This document shows, in pieces, positions 45,007 through 53,343 of a DNA stretch of 64,000 bases. How positions within the stretch are numbered: position 1 is the stretch's first letter; each line of letters begins with the position of its first letter. This stretch comes from Marinobacter lipolyticus SM19 (GTDB lineage Bacteria > Pseudomonadota > Gammaproteobacteria > Pseudomonadales > Oleiphilaceae), in the NCBI RefSeq assembly GCF_000397065.2, contig NZ_KE007306.1, forward strand, positions 600,104 to 664,103, given 5' to 3'. The notes beneath the pieces are model-generated. The model ran no database searches, had not been told where the DNA came from, and saw only the letters and a list, made by a program, of their open reading frames with translations. The position numbers were made by a program, and so were the translations under genes.

Positions 45007-45473
45007 TCGGGCTGCTCCGGCGTACCATAAACGTCCAGAATCTGCATTTGTGTCGCGTGCAGCCGGCTGGTCAGAATCGGCAGCAGGCGCTTCATAACGT
45101 CGTAGCCCAGAACCGGGTCGTCATCACACTTCTTCCTCAGACAGTGCGCGTCCATAGCAATGGCACGGGTCAGCGTGATGGCGCGGGCATCGTAGGCCCA
45201 ATGATAGGGTGGCAGAACCCAGGATACTCCCACCAGATCACCGTCATGGAGAGTCTGAAAACGCACCGACGGTTTTCCCGGCACCGCGATTTCCAGCGCC
45301 ACCTGGCCAAAGCGGATCAGATAGAGGTAATCGGCGTCTCCGCCTTCGTGAAACAGGTATTCACCCGGGTTGAACCGGACATTGCGGGCGCAGCCGCAGA
45401 CCAGATCACAGAACTCGCCGTCCAAACCGTGAAAGAACGGATGCTCGCAGACGATCTGGGCAATGTTTTTCAT
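45003..45473 (-). CDS. Cyclic nucleotide-binding domain protein in the hydrogenase operon
   Basis: A 156-residue protein with one Crp-type beta-roll (about 10-125; FNPGEYLFHEGGDADYLYLI and FGQVALEI) and a short helical tail, without a DNA-binding domain. It overlaps hydB (ATG in its stop) and hydG (ATGA), so it is made together with the enzyme and is probably a structural or regulatory partner and not a transcription factor. The beta-roll has a tryptophan/tyrosine-rich segment (WVLPPYHWAY) where the nucleotide phosphate would sit, so the ligand may not be cAMP. Confidence 0.85.
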   Translation of the reverse strand: MKNIAQIVCEHPFFHGLDGEFCDLVCGCARNVRFNPGEYLFHEGGDADYLYLIRFGQVALEIAVPGKPSVRFQTLHDGDLVGVSWVLPPYHWAYDARAITLTRAIAMDAHCLRKKCDDDPVLGYDVMKRLLPILTSRLHATQMQILDVYGTPEQPE

Positions 45474-46606
45474 TCTTTGTCCCTCGATGACACATCATCG
45501 TGAATGGCATGAACTTCCTCCGTGATATCGATACCCACCGGGCACCAGGTAATGCAGCGGCCGCAACCGACACAACCCGAAGTACCAAACTGGTCCACCC
45601 AGGTGGCCAGCTTATGGGTCATCCACTGACGATAGCGGGACCGGGTTGAATTGCGCACACTACCACCATGGATATAGGAAAAGTCCGACGTAAAGCAGGA
45701 GTCCCAACGCCGGCTGCGCTCCGCGGTGCCCCCCTCCAGATCTGAGGTATCTTCCACGGTGGTGCAGAAGCAGGTGGGACAAACCATGGTGCAGTTAGAG
45801 CAGCTCAGACACCGGTCGGCAACCTCATCCCAGCGCGGATGCTCCAGGTTATCCATCAGCAAGGCAGGAATGGCGGTTTGCGGCATGCTCCGGCCCATCT
45901 GGCCGCGGGTTTTCTCCACCACGGCAGTGGCCGCTGTCTGATGGGCCTCTGTTGCAGGCTCCCGGGGCAATTCGGCCAGAACTTCCGCCCCCTCCTCTGA
46001 GCCTGACCGAATCAGGAACAGGTGGTTGTCACCATCAAGAAGCTCAGTGAGGACCAGGTCGTAGCCTTCTTTGACGTCGGGCCCGGTATTCATGGAATCG
46101 CAAAAGCAGGTGCCGCCCGCCTCGGAGCAGTTGAGCGCCACGAGGAAAGCCTGCTCACGACGTGAGCGATAATGGGGGTCGGCATACTCGTCCCCCATCA
46201 GTACGCGATCCTGAATCCCGATGGCCGCCAGTTCGCAGGCACGCACTCCGATGAAGGCGTATCGGGGCGGCTCATCCCGGGCGGGAACAAAACGCAGTTC
46301 ATCCCCGTTGCGGGTCGCCTGCCATAGGGACACTTTGGGTGGGTGAAGAAAGCGTTTCCAGCTGTGGGGACCCACAGCATACCCGAACAATGCGTCATCC
46401 GAACGCCGTTTCAGTCGGTAGAGGCCGCCGTCCTGTTCATCCGTCCAGCCTGCGGGAAGCGCTTCGATGCGGGCGAGCTCTTCGTACACAATGGCCTGGT
46501 CCCGAACGGTCGGCCCTACAACCGTATACCCGCGCTGTGCCAATGCATCCAGCAAGCACTGCAAGCCTTGCCGCGTGATAACAGAGCCATCGTCGACGTT
46601 GTCCAT
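45470..46606 (-). CDS. hydB: Hydrogenase iron-sulfur beta subunit
   Basis: A 378-residue beta subunit of group 3b hydrogenase. Two 4Fe-4S ferredoxin motifs lie in the C-terminal half, [16 protein letters not shown] and [17 protein letters not shown], and a further cysteine group at [12 protein letters not shown]. It connects the flavoprotein to the small subunit. The ATG at 46606 has GGAAGG eight bases upstream and is preferred to the ATG at 46621. It is the first gene of the eleven-gene operon. Confidence 0.92.
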   Translation of the reverse strand: MDNVDDGSVITRQGLQCLLDALAQRGYTVVGPTVRDQAIVYEELARIEALPAGWTDEQDGGLYRLKRRSDDALFGYAVGPHSWKRFLHPPKVSLWQATRNGDELRFVPARDEPPRYAFIGVRACELAAIGIQDRVLMGDEYADPHYRSRREQAFLVALNCSEAGGTCFCDSMNTGPDVKEGYDLVLTELLDGDNHLFLIRSGSEEGAEVLAELPREPATEAHQTAATAVVEKTRGQMGRSMPQTAIPALLMDNLEHPRWDEVADRCLSCSNCTMVCPTCFCTTVEDTSDLEGGTAERSRRWDSCFTSDFSYIHGGSVRNSTRSRYRQWMTHKLATWVDQFGTSGCVGCGRCITWCPVGIDITEEVHAIHDDVSSRDKE

Positions 46607-46620
46607 GAGGAGACCTTCCA

Positions 46621-46633
46621 TGATTGGCAATCA
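46621..46633. promoter_or_regulatory. Palindrome just upstream of hydB
   Basis: TGATTGGCAATCA is a perfect 6-1-6 palindrome beginning 15 bases before the hydB start, and on the minus strand a further TGATTG half-site lies directly upstream. It could be an operator for the hydrogenase operon. It does not match the FNR consensus. Confidence 0.35.
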
Positions 46634-46738
46634 GACAATCACGAACCCGCTAATTGCCCTCTACAAGCTTTGGCAAGGCGGGGGGTTTTGTCAAAGATGG
46701 GGAGGGTGACAGGCGCCATTCAGACGCCCGCAAAGTGA

Positions 46739-47644
46739 TCAAGCGGACTGAAACGCCTGACCAAGCGCCCGGATACAGGCCATCGGTTGATCGATTAACG
46801 GGACATGGCCGCTGTTTTCAAGCGTCACCAGCCTGACGTCGGGGATCAGGTCTGCCATGACAGCCTGACCTGGCCAGGGGTACATTTCCGAGCGACGACC
46901 AGCGAGCACAGTGGTGGGCACGAGCAGCTCAGGCAGGAATGAACGGAAATCGTATTCCCGTTCGGCGTAGGCCCGCATGTGCTGGTACAGGGTGTACCAG
47001 TTCTCGACCGGCACCAGCTGTTGGGCTACACCGGGGATTCGCATCAAACGCCCGGCGGCCCATTTCATCCAGCGACGGCTGAGGGCAATTTCCATGAATT
47101 CTGCCAGATCGTCATGAAATTGCTTTCGCAGGTTCTTTGGCAACGCGGCATATGGCGTCTCGGGATCAATCCGCTCCAGTTGCTCCAGCAAGGGCCACCA
47201 ACCACGGATTCGCTGGGGTCCCTGCTCGCCAAAAATACCCCAGGGCCAGCCCGGACCGTGAGCAATCCGTGGCGCCTGATCAATGTGGACATAGTGACGG
47301 ACCGCGCGTGAGCCGAACAGTTCCATATAGCGCAATGACGTGCTCGCGCCCATGGAAATTCCGCCCAACCCGACCGGCTCGCCAACGCTGTATTCGCGAA
47401 TCACCGCGTCAAGATCCCTGGCATGACTGGTCAGTACACAGGGTTCACTGCAGGTCAGACGGGAAGACCCACCAAATCCTCGCAAGTCGGGAAGCACGAA
47501 GCGGAACCGGTGGGCCAGGGGCAAGATGATCGGCAACCAGTGGCGGCTGTCCATGCCAAAACCGTGAAGCAGGATCACCACCGGGCCACGCCCGATTTCC
47601 CGCACCTTCAGCCTGGCGCCATCGTGTGCTGTTACTCTTGCCAT
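46739..47644 (-). CDS. Alpha/beta hydrolase
   Basis: A 301-residue cytoplasmic alpha/beta hydrolase. The oxyanion motif LLHGFGMDSRHW lies near residue 25, the nucleophile is the serine in GGISMGAST near 98, and the terminal histidine is in ENSGHVPLIDQP. It may be an esterase, lactonase or epoxide hydrolase-type enzyme; nothing defines the substrate. It is upstream of the hydrogenase operon by 132 bases and divergent from the RNase Z gene. GGCGGAG lies rather far (13 bases) from the ATG. Confidence 0.85.
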   Translation of the reverse strand: MARVTAHDGARLKVREIGRGPVVILLHGFGMDSRHWLPIILPLAHRFRFVLPDLRGFGGSSRLTCSEPCVLTSHARDLDAVIREYSVGEPVGLGGISMGASTSLRYMELFGSRAVRHYVHIDQAPRIAHGPGWPWGIFGEQGPQRIRGWWPLLEQLERIDPETPYAALPKNLRKQFHDDLAEFMEIALSRRWMKWAAGRLMRIPGVAQQLVPVENWYTLYQHMRAYAEREYDFRSFLPELLVPTTVLAGRRSEMYPWPGQAVMADLIPDVRLVTLENSGHVPLIDQPMACIRALGQAFQSA

Positions 47645-47749
47645 GTCTGTGTGGACTCCGCCGGAATGAAGGCGCTATTGTCCACATGGGGATGATGCCC
47701 GCTATGGGTTGCAGGGCCAATGACACTCCAGATACAAATTTGAGGCACA

Positions 47750-48733
47750 ATGGAATTCACTTTTCTCGGTACATCCGCCGGAACACCGACTAGGGCACGC
47801 AACGTGACCGGCCTGGCCTTGTGCCACTCCGGTCCCAAGCCCTGGTACCTGGTGGACTGCGGTGAAGGCACCCAGCACCAGCTGCTGCGCACCCGCTACT
47901 CCGTCATGCAGTTACGGGCCATATTCATTACACATATCCACGGTGACCACACCTTCGGCCTGCCGGGCCTACTCACCAGTGCCTCCATGCTTGGCCGCAC
48001 GGAACCGCTGGACATCATCGCGCCGGTCCAGGTACAGCGTTTCATCAATGCGGTAATCGAAAACAGCGACTCCAGCCTCAGTTATCCCCTGAACTTCATC
48101 GATTCCGAAGCATCGGACTTCCACTGGCAGGATCAACACTTCAAAGTTACCAACGTGGCGCTGTCCCATCGCGTGCCCTGCCGCGCCTATGTATTCACTG
48201 AGCGCAACCTGGAGCGACAGCTGCTGCAGGACAAGCTCCGGGGCGATGGCGTGGAACCCGGGCCCGGCTGGGGCGAATTGCAGAAAGGACAGGACGTACA
48301 GCTGGAGGATGGTCGTCTGCTCAGGAGTGAAGAGTATACCCACATTCCCCGCACCGCTCGCCGCCTGATCGTCGCCGGCGACAACGACAACCCGGAGCTG
48401 CTGAGCGGTGCCAGCAACGGCAGCCATGTGTTGATCCACGAGGCCACCTACACTCAGGATGTGGCGGATCGGGTCGGCCCCTGGCCACAACACAGCTCCG
48501 CCGAACAGGTAGCCCGGTTTGCCCAACAGGCCCGCCTGCCCAACCTGGTATTGACCCACTTCAGCTCCCGCTACCAGTCCGGACCGGGCGGCGCACCCCA
48601 CATCAACCAATTGGCGGCCGAAGCCCTGCAGTACTACCAAGGCCAGCTGTTTCTGGCCCGGGATTTCGATACCTACCGGCTGGAAAAGGACTTGTCGCTG
48701 AGTTGCCTGACCACCAACACCACACACTCATGA
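47750..48733 (+). CDS. rnz: Ribonuclease Z
   Basis: A 327-residue MBL-fold nuclease of the RNase Z/ElaC group that trims tRNA 3' ends. MEFTFLGTSAGTPTRARNVT is the family-typical start; zinc ligands are in THIHGDHTFGLPGL, ALSHRVPC, AGDNDNPE and LTHFSSRY. It also has the internal segment HSSAEQVARFAQQA. It is a single gene, convergent with the DUF3010 gene. Confidence 0.92.
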   Translation: MEFTFLGTSAGTPTRARNVTGLALCHSGPKPWYLVDCGEGTQHQLLRTRYSVMQLRAIFITHIHGDHTFGLPGLLTSASMLGRTEPLDIIAPVQVQRFINAVIENSDSSLSYPLNFIDSEASDFHWQDQHFKVTNVALSHRVPCRAYVFTERNLERQLLQDKLRGDGVEPGPGWGELQKGQDVQLEDGRLLRSEEYTHIPRTARRLIVAGDNDNPELLSGASNGSHVLIHEATYTQDVADRVGPWPQHSSAEQVARFAQQARLPNLVLTHFSSRYQSGPGGAPHINQLAAEALQYYQGQLFLARDFDTYRLEKDLSLSCLTTNTTHS

Positions 48734-48748
48734 TCAGTTGATCTGCAG

Positions 48749-49180
48749 CTATTTCGCCATGTGCCCCACGTACTCGGCAGTAAAGGCGGTTTCCTGAAAG
48801 ATCTTCAAACCGGTCTCTGCGAAAGGAATCGGCAGCGGATTGGCTGCCAGCGTGGACTTGATCAGCGCTGGCGAGAGCAACCTGACATCCAGATCGTTAC
48901 CGTCAATCAGCTGAATAGCCGCCTCGAGCTTGAAGCTAATGGCGCCTCCGGCAAATTTGCCTTTTGGCATCCGCTCCTTGATCGCAACGCTGGTCACATG
49001 GTGCTCAGCCATCAATGCAGCAAAAGCCGCCTGGAACTGCTTCAGATCTTCCCGGGTGTGATGCTTGTTCAGCGACAGCTTACGGACCTTGCACTCCGGC
49101 AAGCTGAACTGTCCCCGGTCCAGGTTCAGTAAACACACCACCGCATCACTGCCGGTCAGCTCCACTCCGCAAACAATCAT
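48749..49180 (-). CDS. DUF3010 family protein
   Basis: A 143-residue protein of the DUF3010 family. It begins MIVCGVELTGSDAVVCLLNL, an RNase H-like first strand pair, and contains SVAIKERMPKGKFAGGAISF and LSPALIKSTLA. The fold resembles RuvC/RNase H-like proteins, but no activity is established. The ATG at 49180 gives the conserved start; an upstream ATG at 49198 falls inside the remains of a SEC-C gene. It is convergent with rnz. Confidence 0.85.
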   Translation of the reverse strand: MIVCGVELTGSDAVVCLLNLDRGQFSLPECKVRKLSLNKHHTREDLKQFQAAFAALMAEHHVTSVAIKERMPKGKFAGGAISFKLEAAIQLIDGNDLDVRLLSPALIKSTLAANPLPIPFAETGLKIFQETAFTAEYVGHMAK

Positions 49181-49190
49181 AGAATTCCCC

Positions 49191-49227
49191 TCAGCCACAG
49201 CGCTTTGTATAAAAATTTATCCGACAT
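49191..49227 (-). pseudogene. Remnant of a SEC-C motif protein gene (start fused to end)
   Basis: On the minus strand an ATG at 49227 opens MSDKFLYK, the start typical of PBPRA1643-type SEC-C proteins. After eight codons the DNA changes to GCGCTGTGGCTGAGGG, almost the last bases of the SEC-C gene at 50849 (KKCCG and its stop). The whole middle is missing and the frame is lost. It lies directly upstream of DUF3010. Confidence 0.65.
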
Positions 49228-49252
49228 GCAGACATCCCGATGAATGGAAGAG
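49223..49252. repeat. Direct repeat, left copy flanking the lipase gene
   Basis: About 26 of 30 bases match 50983-51012 in the same orientation. It covers the start codon and upstream region of the SEC-C relic. Confidence 0.65.
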
Positions 49253-49610
49253 AACCAGTCGCTCCATAGTGTCCGCCGGGGGAGACGTTTTAGCATGCTT
49301 AAGGAATTGGTTATACAGCCGGAAGTGGAAACTTAATACGCCGTTCTATGCGCTATCAGCGGCACGGGGCCGCAGTGAATCAATCAAGGTACCGGTGCAG
49401 GTCTAAACGATAACCTGACCGAAGGAAACAGACGAGAAGATCCCGCTGCCCGACACACCGGTTCCGATATTCCCCAATCATGCCACCAAAATGAAACACT
49501 GATCGCAAAAATGACACACCATTCATTTCTATTCCACTGAGCGTCTGCTACGTTTCAATTCGGGTTAGCAACCCGATCATATACAACAACAAAACAGGTT
49601 TAATAAAACT
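49253..49610. other. Intergenic region upstream of the lipase gene
   Basis: No gene was recognised in this 358-base stretch. A small perfect hairpin (CGGGTT, AGC, AACCCG at 49561-49575) lies 36 bases before the lipase ATG in what should be its leader. Promoter elements were not identified with confidence. It may include insertion-derived DNA, since it is inside the segment bracketed by the SEC-C relics. Confidence 0.4.
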
Positions 49611-50753
49611 ATGTTCAGAGCATTCCAATGCACCTTCCTGATGCTATTGGCATCTATTCTGTTTCTCCCACTGTCCGCCCACGCGGTAGAAGATACGCTC
49701 GACTACGGTCTGTACTGGTTTGACGGCAACAACAATTCTGTCAAAGCCGTTGAAGCTGACGGGACCGTCAACAACGTACCACGCAAATACTACGATCCGT
49801 CAAAACCGACGATCATTCACTTTCACGGCTGGCAGCCAGGATCGGCCACCCGCGGTGACGGCTACGATCGGGAAGATTTCCGCTTCGTCTGGGGTAATGA
49901 AGACGTCATCACGTCGAGCTCCTGGAAAAACAATGGCTGGAACATTGCCTACTTCTACTGGGACCAGTTTGCCGACGAAAGTGAAGTGAAAGATGCCGAA
50001 GCCAAGATGTGGACCGTCAACGGTCCCCGCGGCATGCGCTATCGCCTCAGTGACGGCAGCTACAGCACTCAGCATTCGCCCAGCAAATCCGTGGGCCAGA
50101 TCGCTTTTGATCAGGTAAGTGCAGCGTTGGCCGAAAATACGTCTCACTATGTGCGTCTATCGGGCCATTCACTGGGCAACCAATTGGCTACCATCGTCGC
50201 CGGCAAAAACAGCGATGCAATCTATGCCGGTGACGCTGGCATAAACGTCATGGTTGACCGTCTGGAACTGCTGGATCCCTTCTGGTCAAAGGATGGCAAG
50301 GAATACCTGGGCGATGCCAATGGTGATGGCAACCTGGACTGGAATGGCGAGCGGACGTTCTGGACTGTCCAGGATCTGATCGCGCGTCACAACATCCCGG
50401 TAACAACCTACCTATCAAGCAATATCAATAACCTGTGGATCGGTGACAAGAACCTGCCATTGCGCGCAATCGTGACGGAGATGTGGAACCGTTTCTGGTA
50501 CCTGGCCGATGAAGTGAACAAGCACAATCACGTGGTGCCGTTCTACTTCCGCTCGATGGCCTCGGCGCCTCCGGAAGAAGTGACCATCAACTGGGCAGGC
50601 GTACGGAGCGAAACCGGCAAGGATGCCGCAAGTGCCGCTACCGACGACAATCGGGTCCTGGAAATGATGGATGACACGAACTATTGGGATCAGGTGGAAG
50701 GCCGTTACACCGCTGATCCGGAAGACGACCAGTTCGAAATCAAGAACCACTAA
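49611..50753 (+). CDS. Secreted lipase-like alpha/beta hydrolase with calcium loop
   Basis: A 380-residue exported protein. The signal peptide ends near LSAHA-VED (about residue 25). The lipase nucleophile motif GHSLGNQLAT lies near 194, and FHGWQPGSATR near 70 may form the oxyanion side. An EF-hand or dockerin-like loop, DANGDGNLDWNGE near 240, suggests calcium binding. The fold resembles pancreatic-type lipases in the WNIAYFYWDQFADE and GHSLGNQ regions. The substrate is not known. It is the only intact gene between the two SEC-C relics and ends in a strong hairpin terminator. Confidence 0.75.
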   Translation: MFRAFQCTFLMLLASILFLPLSAHAVEDTLDYGLYWFDGNNNSVKAVEADGTVNNVPRKYYDPSKPTIIHFHGWQPGSATRGDGYDREDFRFVWGNEDVITSSSWKNNGWNIAYFYWDQFADESEVKDAEAKMWTVNGPRGMRYRLSDGSYSTQHSPSKSVGQIAFDQVSAALAENTSHYVRLSGHSLGNQLATIVAGKNSDAIYAGDAGINVMVDRLELLDPFWSKDGKEYLGDANGDGNLDWNGERTFWTVQDLIARHNIPVTTYLSSNINNLWIGDKNLPLRAIVTEMWNRFWYLADEVNKHNHVVPFYFRSMASAPPEEVTINWAGVRSETGKDAASAATDDNRVLEMMDDTNYWDQVEGRYTADPEDDQFEIKNH

Positions 50754-50767
50754 GCCGGTTCCCCAAT

Positions 50768-50792
50768 AAGCCGCGGGTTATTCCCGCGGTTT
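50768..50792 (+). terminator. Rho-independent terminator of the lipase gene
   Basis: CCGCGGG (50771-50777) and CCCGCGG (50783-50789) form a perfect stem around TTATT, extended by AAG/TTT pairing to about ten bases, 15 bases after the lipase stop. A short T-run follows. Confidence 0.7.
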
Positions 50793-50848
50793 CGGCAAAC
50801 ACACTACCGCAAGTAATCTTGCCATTCCTGTCGTTAGTGCCATCGCCC

Positions 50849-50987
50849 TCAGCCACAGCACTTCTTGAATTTAACACCACTACCACAACTGCACGGGTCA
50901 TTACGGGATGGCATTTGCGCCGTGGTAACCGTCACGTCTTTGTTCAAAAGTGCAGTCAGTTCGGCTATAGAAAAATGTGTTTGACAT
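50849..50987 (-). pseudogene. Internally deleted SEC-C motif protein gene
   Basis: The minus strand reads MSNTFFY from an ATG at 50987, then shifts frame, and from about 50968 reads IAELTALLNKDVT leading to RNDPCSCGSGVKFKKCCG and a stop at 50849. The C-terminus is a clear SEC-C zinc motif, and the N-terminus matches the usual opening of PBPRA1643-type SEC-C proteins. The family is about 110 residues, so some 60-70 codons between the two are missing. No full-length copy is in the window. Confidence 0.75.
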
Positions 50988-51012
50988 GCTGATATCCTGA
51001 TGAACGGAAGAG
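50983..51012. repeat. Direct repeat, right copy flanking the lipase gene
   Basis: Partner of 49223-49252. It covers the start and upstream region of the second SEC-C relic, so the lipase gene is bracketed by two copies of the same gene start. Confidence 0.65.
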
Positions 51013-51059
51013 TGCCCGGGCCGCTCCTGAAAATTCCCGGGCTATTCAGCGTTAATCAC

Positions 51060-51773
51060 TCAGCTCAGCAGGCACTCTTTGGCTTCATTGATACGAGCGG
51101 CCAGATAATTGCTTCCGCCATGGTCCGGGTGAACTTTCTGCATCATCCCGCGGTGGGCCTGGATGATCTCTTCCCGGCTGGCACCGGGCTCCAGCCCCAG
51201 GATGTCCAGGGCTTCGCTTTCGGTCAGAGGGCCGCTGGTGTTGCCGGACTGGCCACGGTCGCCGGATTGCCTGCCGTCAGCCTCATCATCAGCACGCCAG
51301 GAGTCTCCGAACCGGCGGTCGAGGTAGGTTTCCAGCAGCCGGGCAGAGTCCTCGTCATGCGCCCGGCAGTGCTGTAGCAACTCGATAAATTCGCTTTCAC
51401 CCAGGTCCGCCAGCTCCCGCCCGGCCATGGGGCCCTTCAGGATCTTGCCGCTCATGGCTCCGGAATCATGGTCCAGACTCATCTCGAGAATGTCGCTGGA
51501 CACATGGGATTGGTTGCCCGCCCTGGCATTTGCCGACCCTGCCATGCCGCCCTTCAACAGAGATGGCAACAACCGGCGCAGCAACGGATAAAGAAACGCT
51601 AACAACACAAACAAAAAGTGCAACCGGCCGGTAACGGCGAGCACAACCACAATCGCGATACCGACAATCAACGCCAGCTTGAGAATGGCCGGATTGCGTT
51701 GGCTGGGCGGCAGACTGCGCAGCCAGAGCCAGGCGACAATCGACAACAGAATAACCAGTAGCGTTAGTGGCAC
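51060..51773 (-). CDS. Membrane-anchored DnaJ domain protein
   Basis: A 237-residue protein with two N-terminal membrane helices (about 2-18 and 30-65), a polar central region, and a C-terminal J domain (about 185-237) of the TIM14 type. The HPD motif is in MQKVHPDHGGSNYLAARI. It would recruit DnaK to the inner membrane. A GTG at 51773 is used, with GGGG seven bases upstream. It follows the VWA gene on the same strand. Confidence 0.88.
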   Translation of the reverse strand: MPLTLLVILLSIVAWLWLRSLPPSQRNPAILKLALIVGIAIVVVLAVTGRLHFLFVLLAFLYPLLRRLLPSLLKGGMAGSANARAGNQSHVSSDILEMSLDHDSGAMSGKILKGPMAGRELADLGESEFIELLQHCRAHDEDSARLLETYLDRRFGDSWRADDEADGRQSGDRGQSGNTSGPLTESEALDILGLEPGASREEIIQAHRGMMQKVHPDHGGSNYLAARINEAKECLLS

Positions 51774-51830
51774 TCAGATACCCCGGGCTCACCGGCCCAT
51801 CGATGGATGGAAGATGGATGGAAACAAGCG

Positions 51831-52526
51831 CTATCGGATCTGCCGGGTCAGGCGCCTGACTTCCGGGGAACTGCGGCTGGAAAAATCCTGCAGGGCCTTG
51901 GCTCCCCCGGAAGCATAGACCGCAACAGCGGCCATAAGATCCTTTAGAACCTGCGGGCTGTTGCGATCAAAGGGGGCATAAGCGCCTCCGGACAACTTGC
52001 TCACCTGCTGGAATACCGCCCTGGCATGGGCATCGGCCCCCTCATGGAACATGAACACCGGGGTTCGCAGCATACCCAGTTCGCCAGCGGTGTGGCAGAG
52101 ATCGTCCACCGACTCCTCGCAACAGTCCCCGATAAACACCACAGCCTTAACAGCCTCTGCACGGGTTTCTTTCACGGCGTGTGCCAACACCCGACTGATC
52201 TGGGTGCGGCCACCCAGGCAGGAGACGCCGTTCATCAGGTTCAGCAGCAGACCGGTCTCGGTGACAAATTTCGTGGCCTTGAACTCGCCAAAGCCCCGGT
52301 AGTAACAAAGCTGAATGGCCAGGCCACCCAAATCCCGGGTCGCCAGGAACAGCTCACTCTGCAAATGACAGGCCTGGTCCCAGGTCGCCTCCCGGCTCGC
52401 GGTCGCATCCAGTGCGAAAATCAGCCGGCCCTGCCCTCTACCTTGATCAGGCAGTTTGCGGACCTGGTGGATAAACTCGTCGATAGACTTTTTATCGGAT
52501 TTGGTGCGTAGTTCTTTGTCGGACAT
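51831..52526 (-). CDS. VWA domain protein
   Basis: A 231-residue cytoplasmic protein with one von Willebrand factor A-like domain. LIFALDATASREATW near residue 38 is a modified metal-ion site (DxTxS instead of DxSxS), and VVFIGDCCEESVDDL is the later strand. Function is unknown. The ATG at 52526 has GGAG five bases upstream. It is in line with the DnaJ-like gene 57 bases downstream, and the two may work together. Confidence 0.8.
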   Translation of the reverse strand: MSDKELRTKSDKKSIDEFIHQVRKLPDQGRGQGRLIFALDATASREATWDQACHLQSELFLATRDLGGLAIQLCYYRGFGEFKATKFVTETGLLLNLMNGVSCLGGRTQISRVLAHAVKETRAEAVKAVVFIGDCCEESVDDLCHTAGELGMLRTPVFMFHEGADAHARAVFQQVSKLSGGAYAPFDRNSPQVLKDLMAAVAVYASGGAKALQDFSSRSSPEVRRLTRQIR

Positions 52527-52634
52527 AGGCTCCTGAAAACCGCCTGGGCTGGCCAAACATCTCTCTAAAAGCTTAGGGCAAAGACAGCGCAATTCACAGG
52601 CCCGACTCAGCAATACAGCAGGGCCTGGCAGCCC

Positions 52635-53273
52635 TTACAGAGTTGCCAGTGCCTCACCCACCGGCGTGTCGCCGGACACCACATCGAAGACGCAGTTAGC
52701 AGTATTGTCCGCATCCAGCACCGCCAGCAGCACACGGGCAACATCCTGGCGTGGAATCATACCGAATTCCTCTAGCCTCGCACTTACCGCAACCCTGCCG
52801 GAACCGTCATCATCGGTCAGCCGCCCCGGACGAACAATGGTGTAATTCAGGCCGCTGTTCTTCAGGTGCTCATCAGCATTGTGTTTCGCCCAGAGGTAAT
52901 GGCGGATTTTTTCCGGCCCTTTTTCCGGCTCCTCAGCTCGCATACTGCTCACCATGATAAAACGCTTTATACCCATGGCCCTGGCTGTATCCACCAGTCG
53001 GATAGCGCCGTCCTGATCCACATCGATGGTTTTATCCGGCCCGGTATGGGGGCCAGAGCCAGCGGTAAAAATGACTGCATCGCAGCCTCTCATGGCCTCA
53101 CTGCAGTCATGCTCCAGGTCACCCAGCACGGTTTCCGTGGCGCCCAGCTGTTGCAATTCCGGGCCCTGCCCCGGGTGGCGGATCAGGGCCCGAGCCTCAT
53201 GACCGCTGTCAGCCATTTCCCGCAACAGGTGTTGCCCGATTTGCCCGTTGGCTCCTGCAATAAACACATGCAT
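52635..53273 (-). CDS. NAD(P)-binding protein, atypical SDR
   Basis: A 212-residue protein of the NAD(P)H-binding atypical SDR group (YwnB/SDR_a5 type). The dinucleotide motif is VFIAGANGQIGQHLL at the N-terminus, with later FIMVSSMRAEEPEKG and YTIVRPGRLTDD. It lacks the classical YxxxK and may act as a sensor or flavin/quinone-linked reductase. GGAG seven bases before the ATG at 53273 sets the start. Confidence 0.88.
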   Translation of the reverse strand: MHVFIAGANGQIGQHLLREMADSGHEARALIRHPGQGPELQQLGATETVLGDLEHDCSEAMRGCDAVIFTAGSGPHTGPDKTIDVDQDGAIRLVDTARAMGIKRFIMVSSMRAEEPEKGPEKIRHYLWAKHNADEHLKNSGLNYTIVRPGRLTDDDGSGRVAVSARLEEFGMIPRQDVARVLLAVLDADNTANCVFDVVSGDTPVGEALATL

Positions 53274-53343
53274 GTCGGATCTCCTGATTGTGTCCACCTC
53301 CGGATCAGGGACGACTAGTCCGGAGGTGGGACTTGTGACCCTG

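Noticed and set aside
46640..46710. TTGACA on the minus strand upstream of hydB as a sigma-70 -35 box
   Set aside because: At 17-base spacing the -10 position reads AAAGCT, which is not a credible -10 element.
46600..46740. FNR box for the hydrogenase operon
   Set aside because: No TTGAT-N4-ATCAA match was found; the TGATTG palindrome has different sequence and spacing.
49253..49610. Integron attC-like site between DUF3010 and the lipase gene
   Set aside because: A GTCTAAACG-like string was considered, but no matching core sites or inverted-repeat organisation was found.
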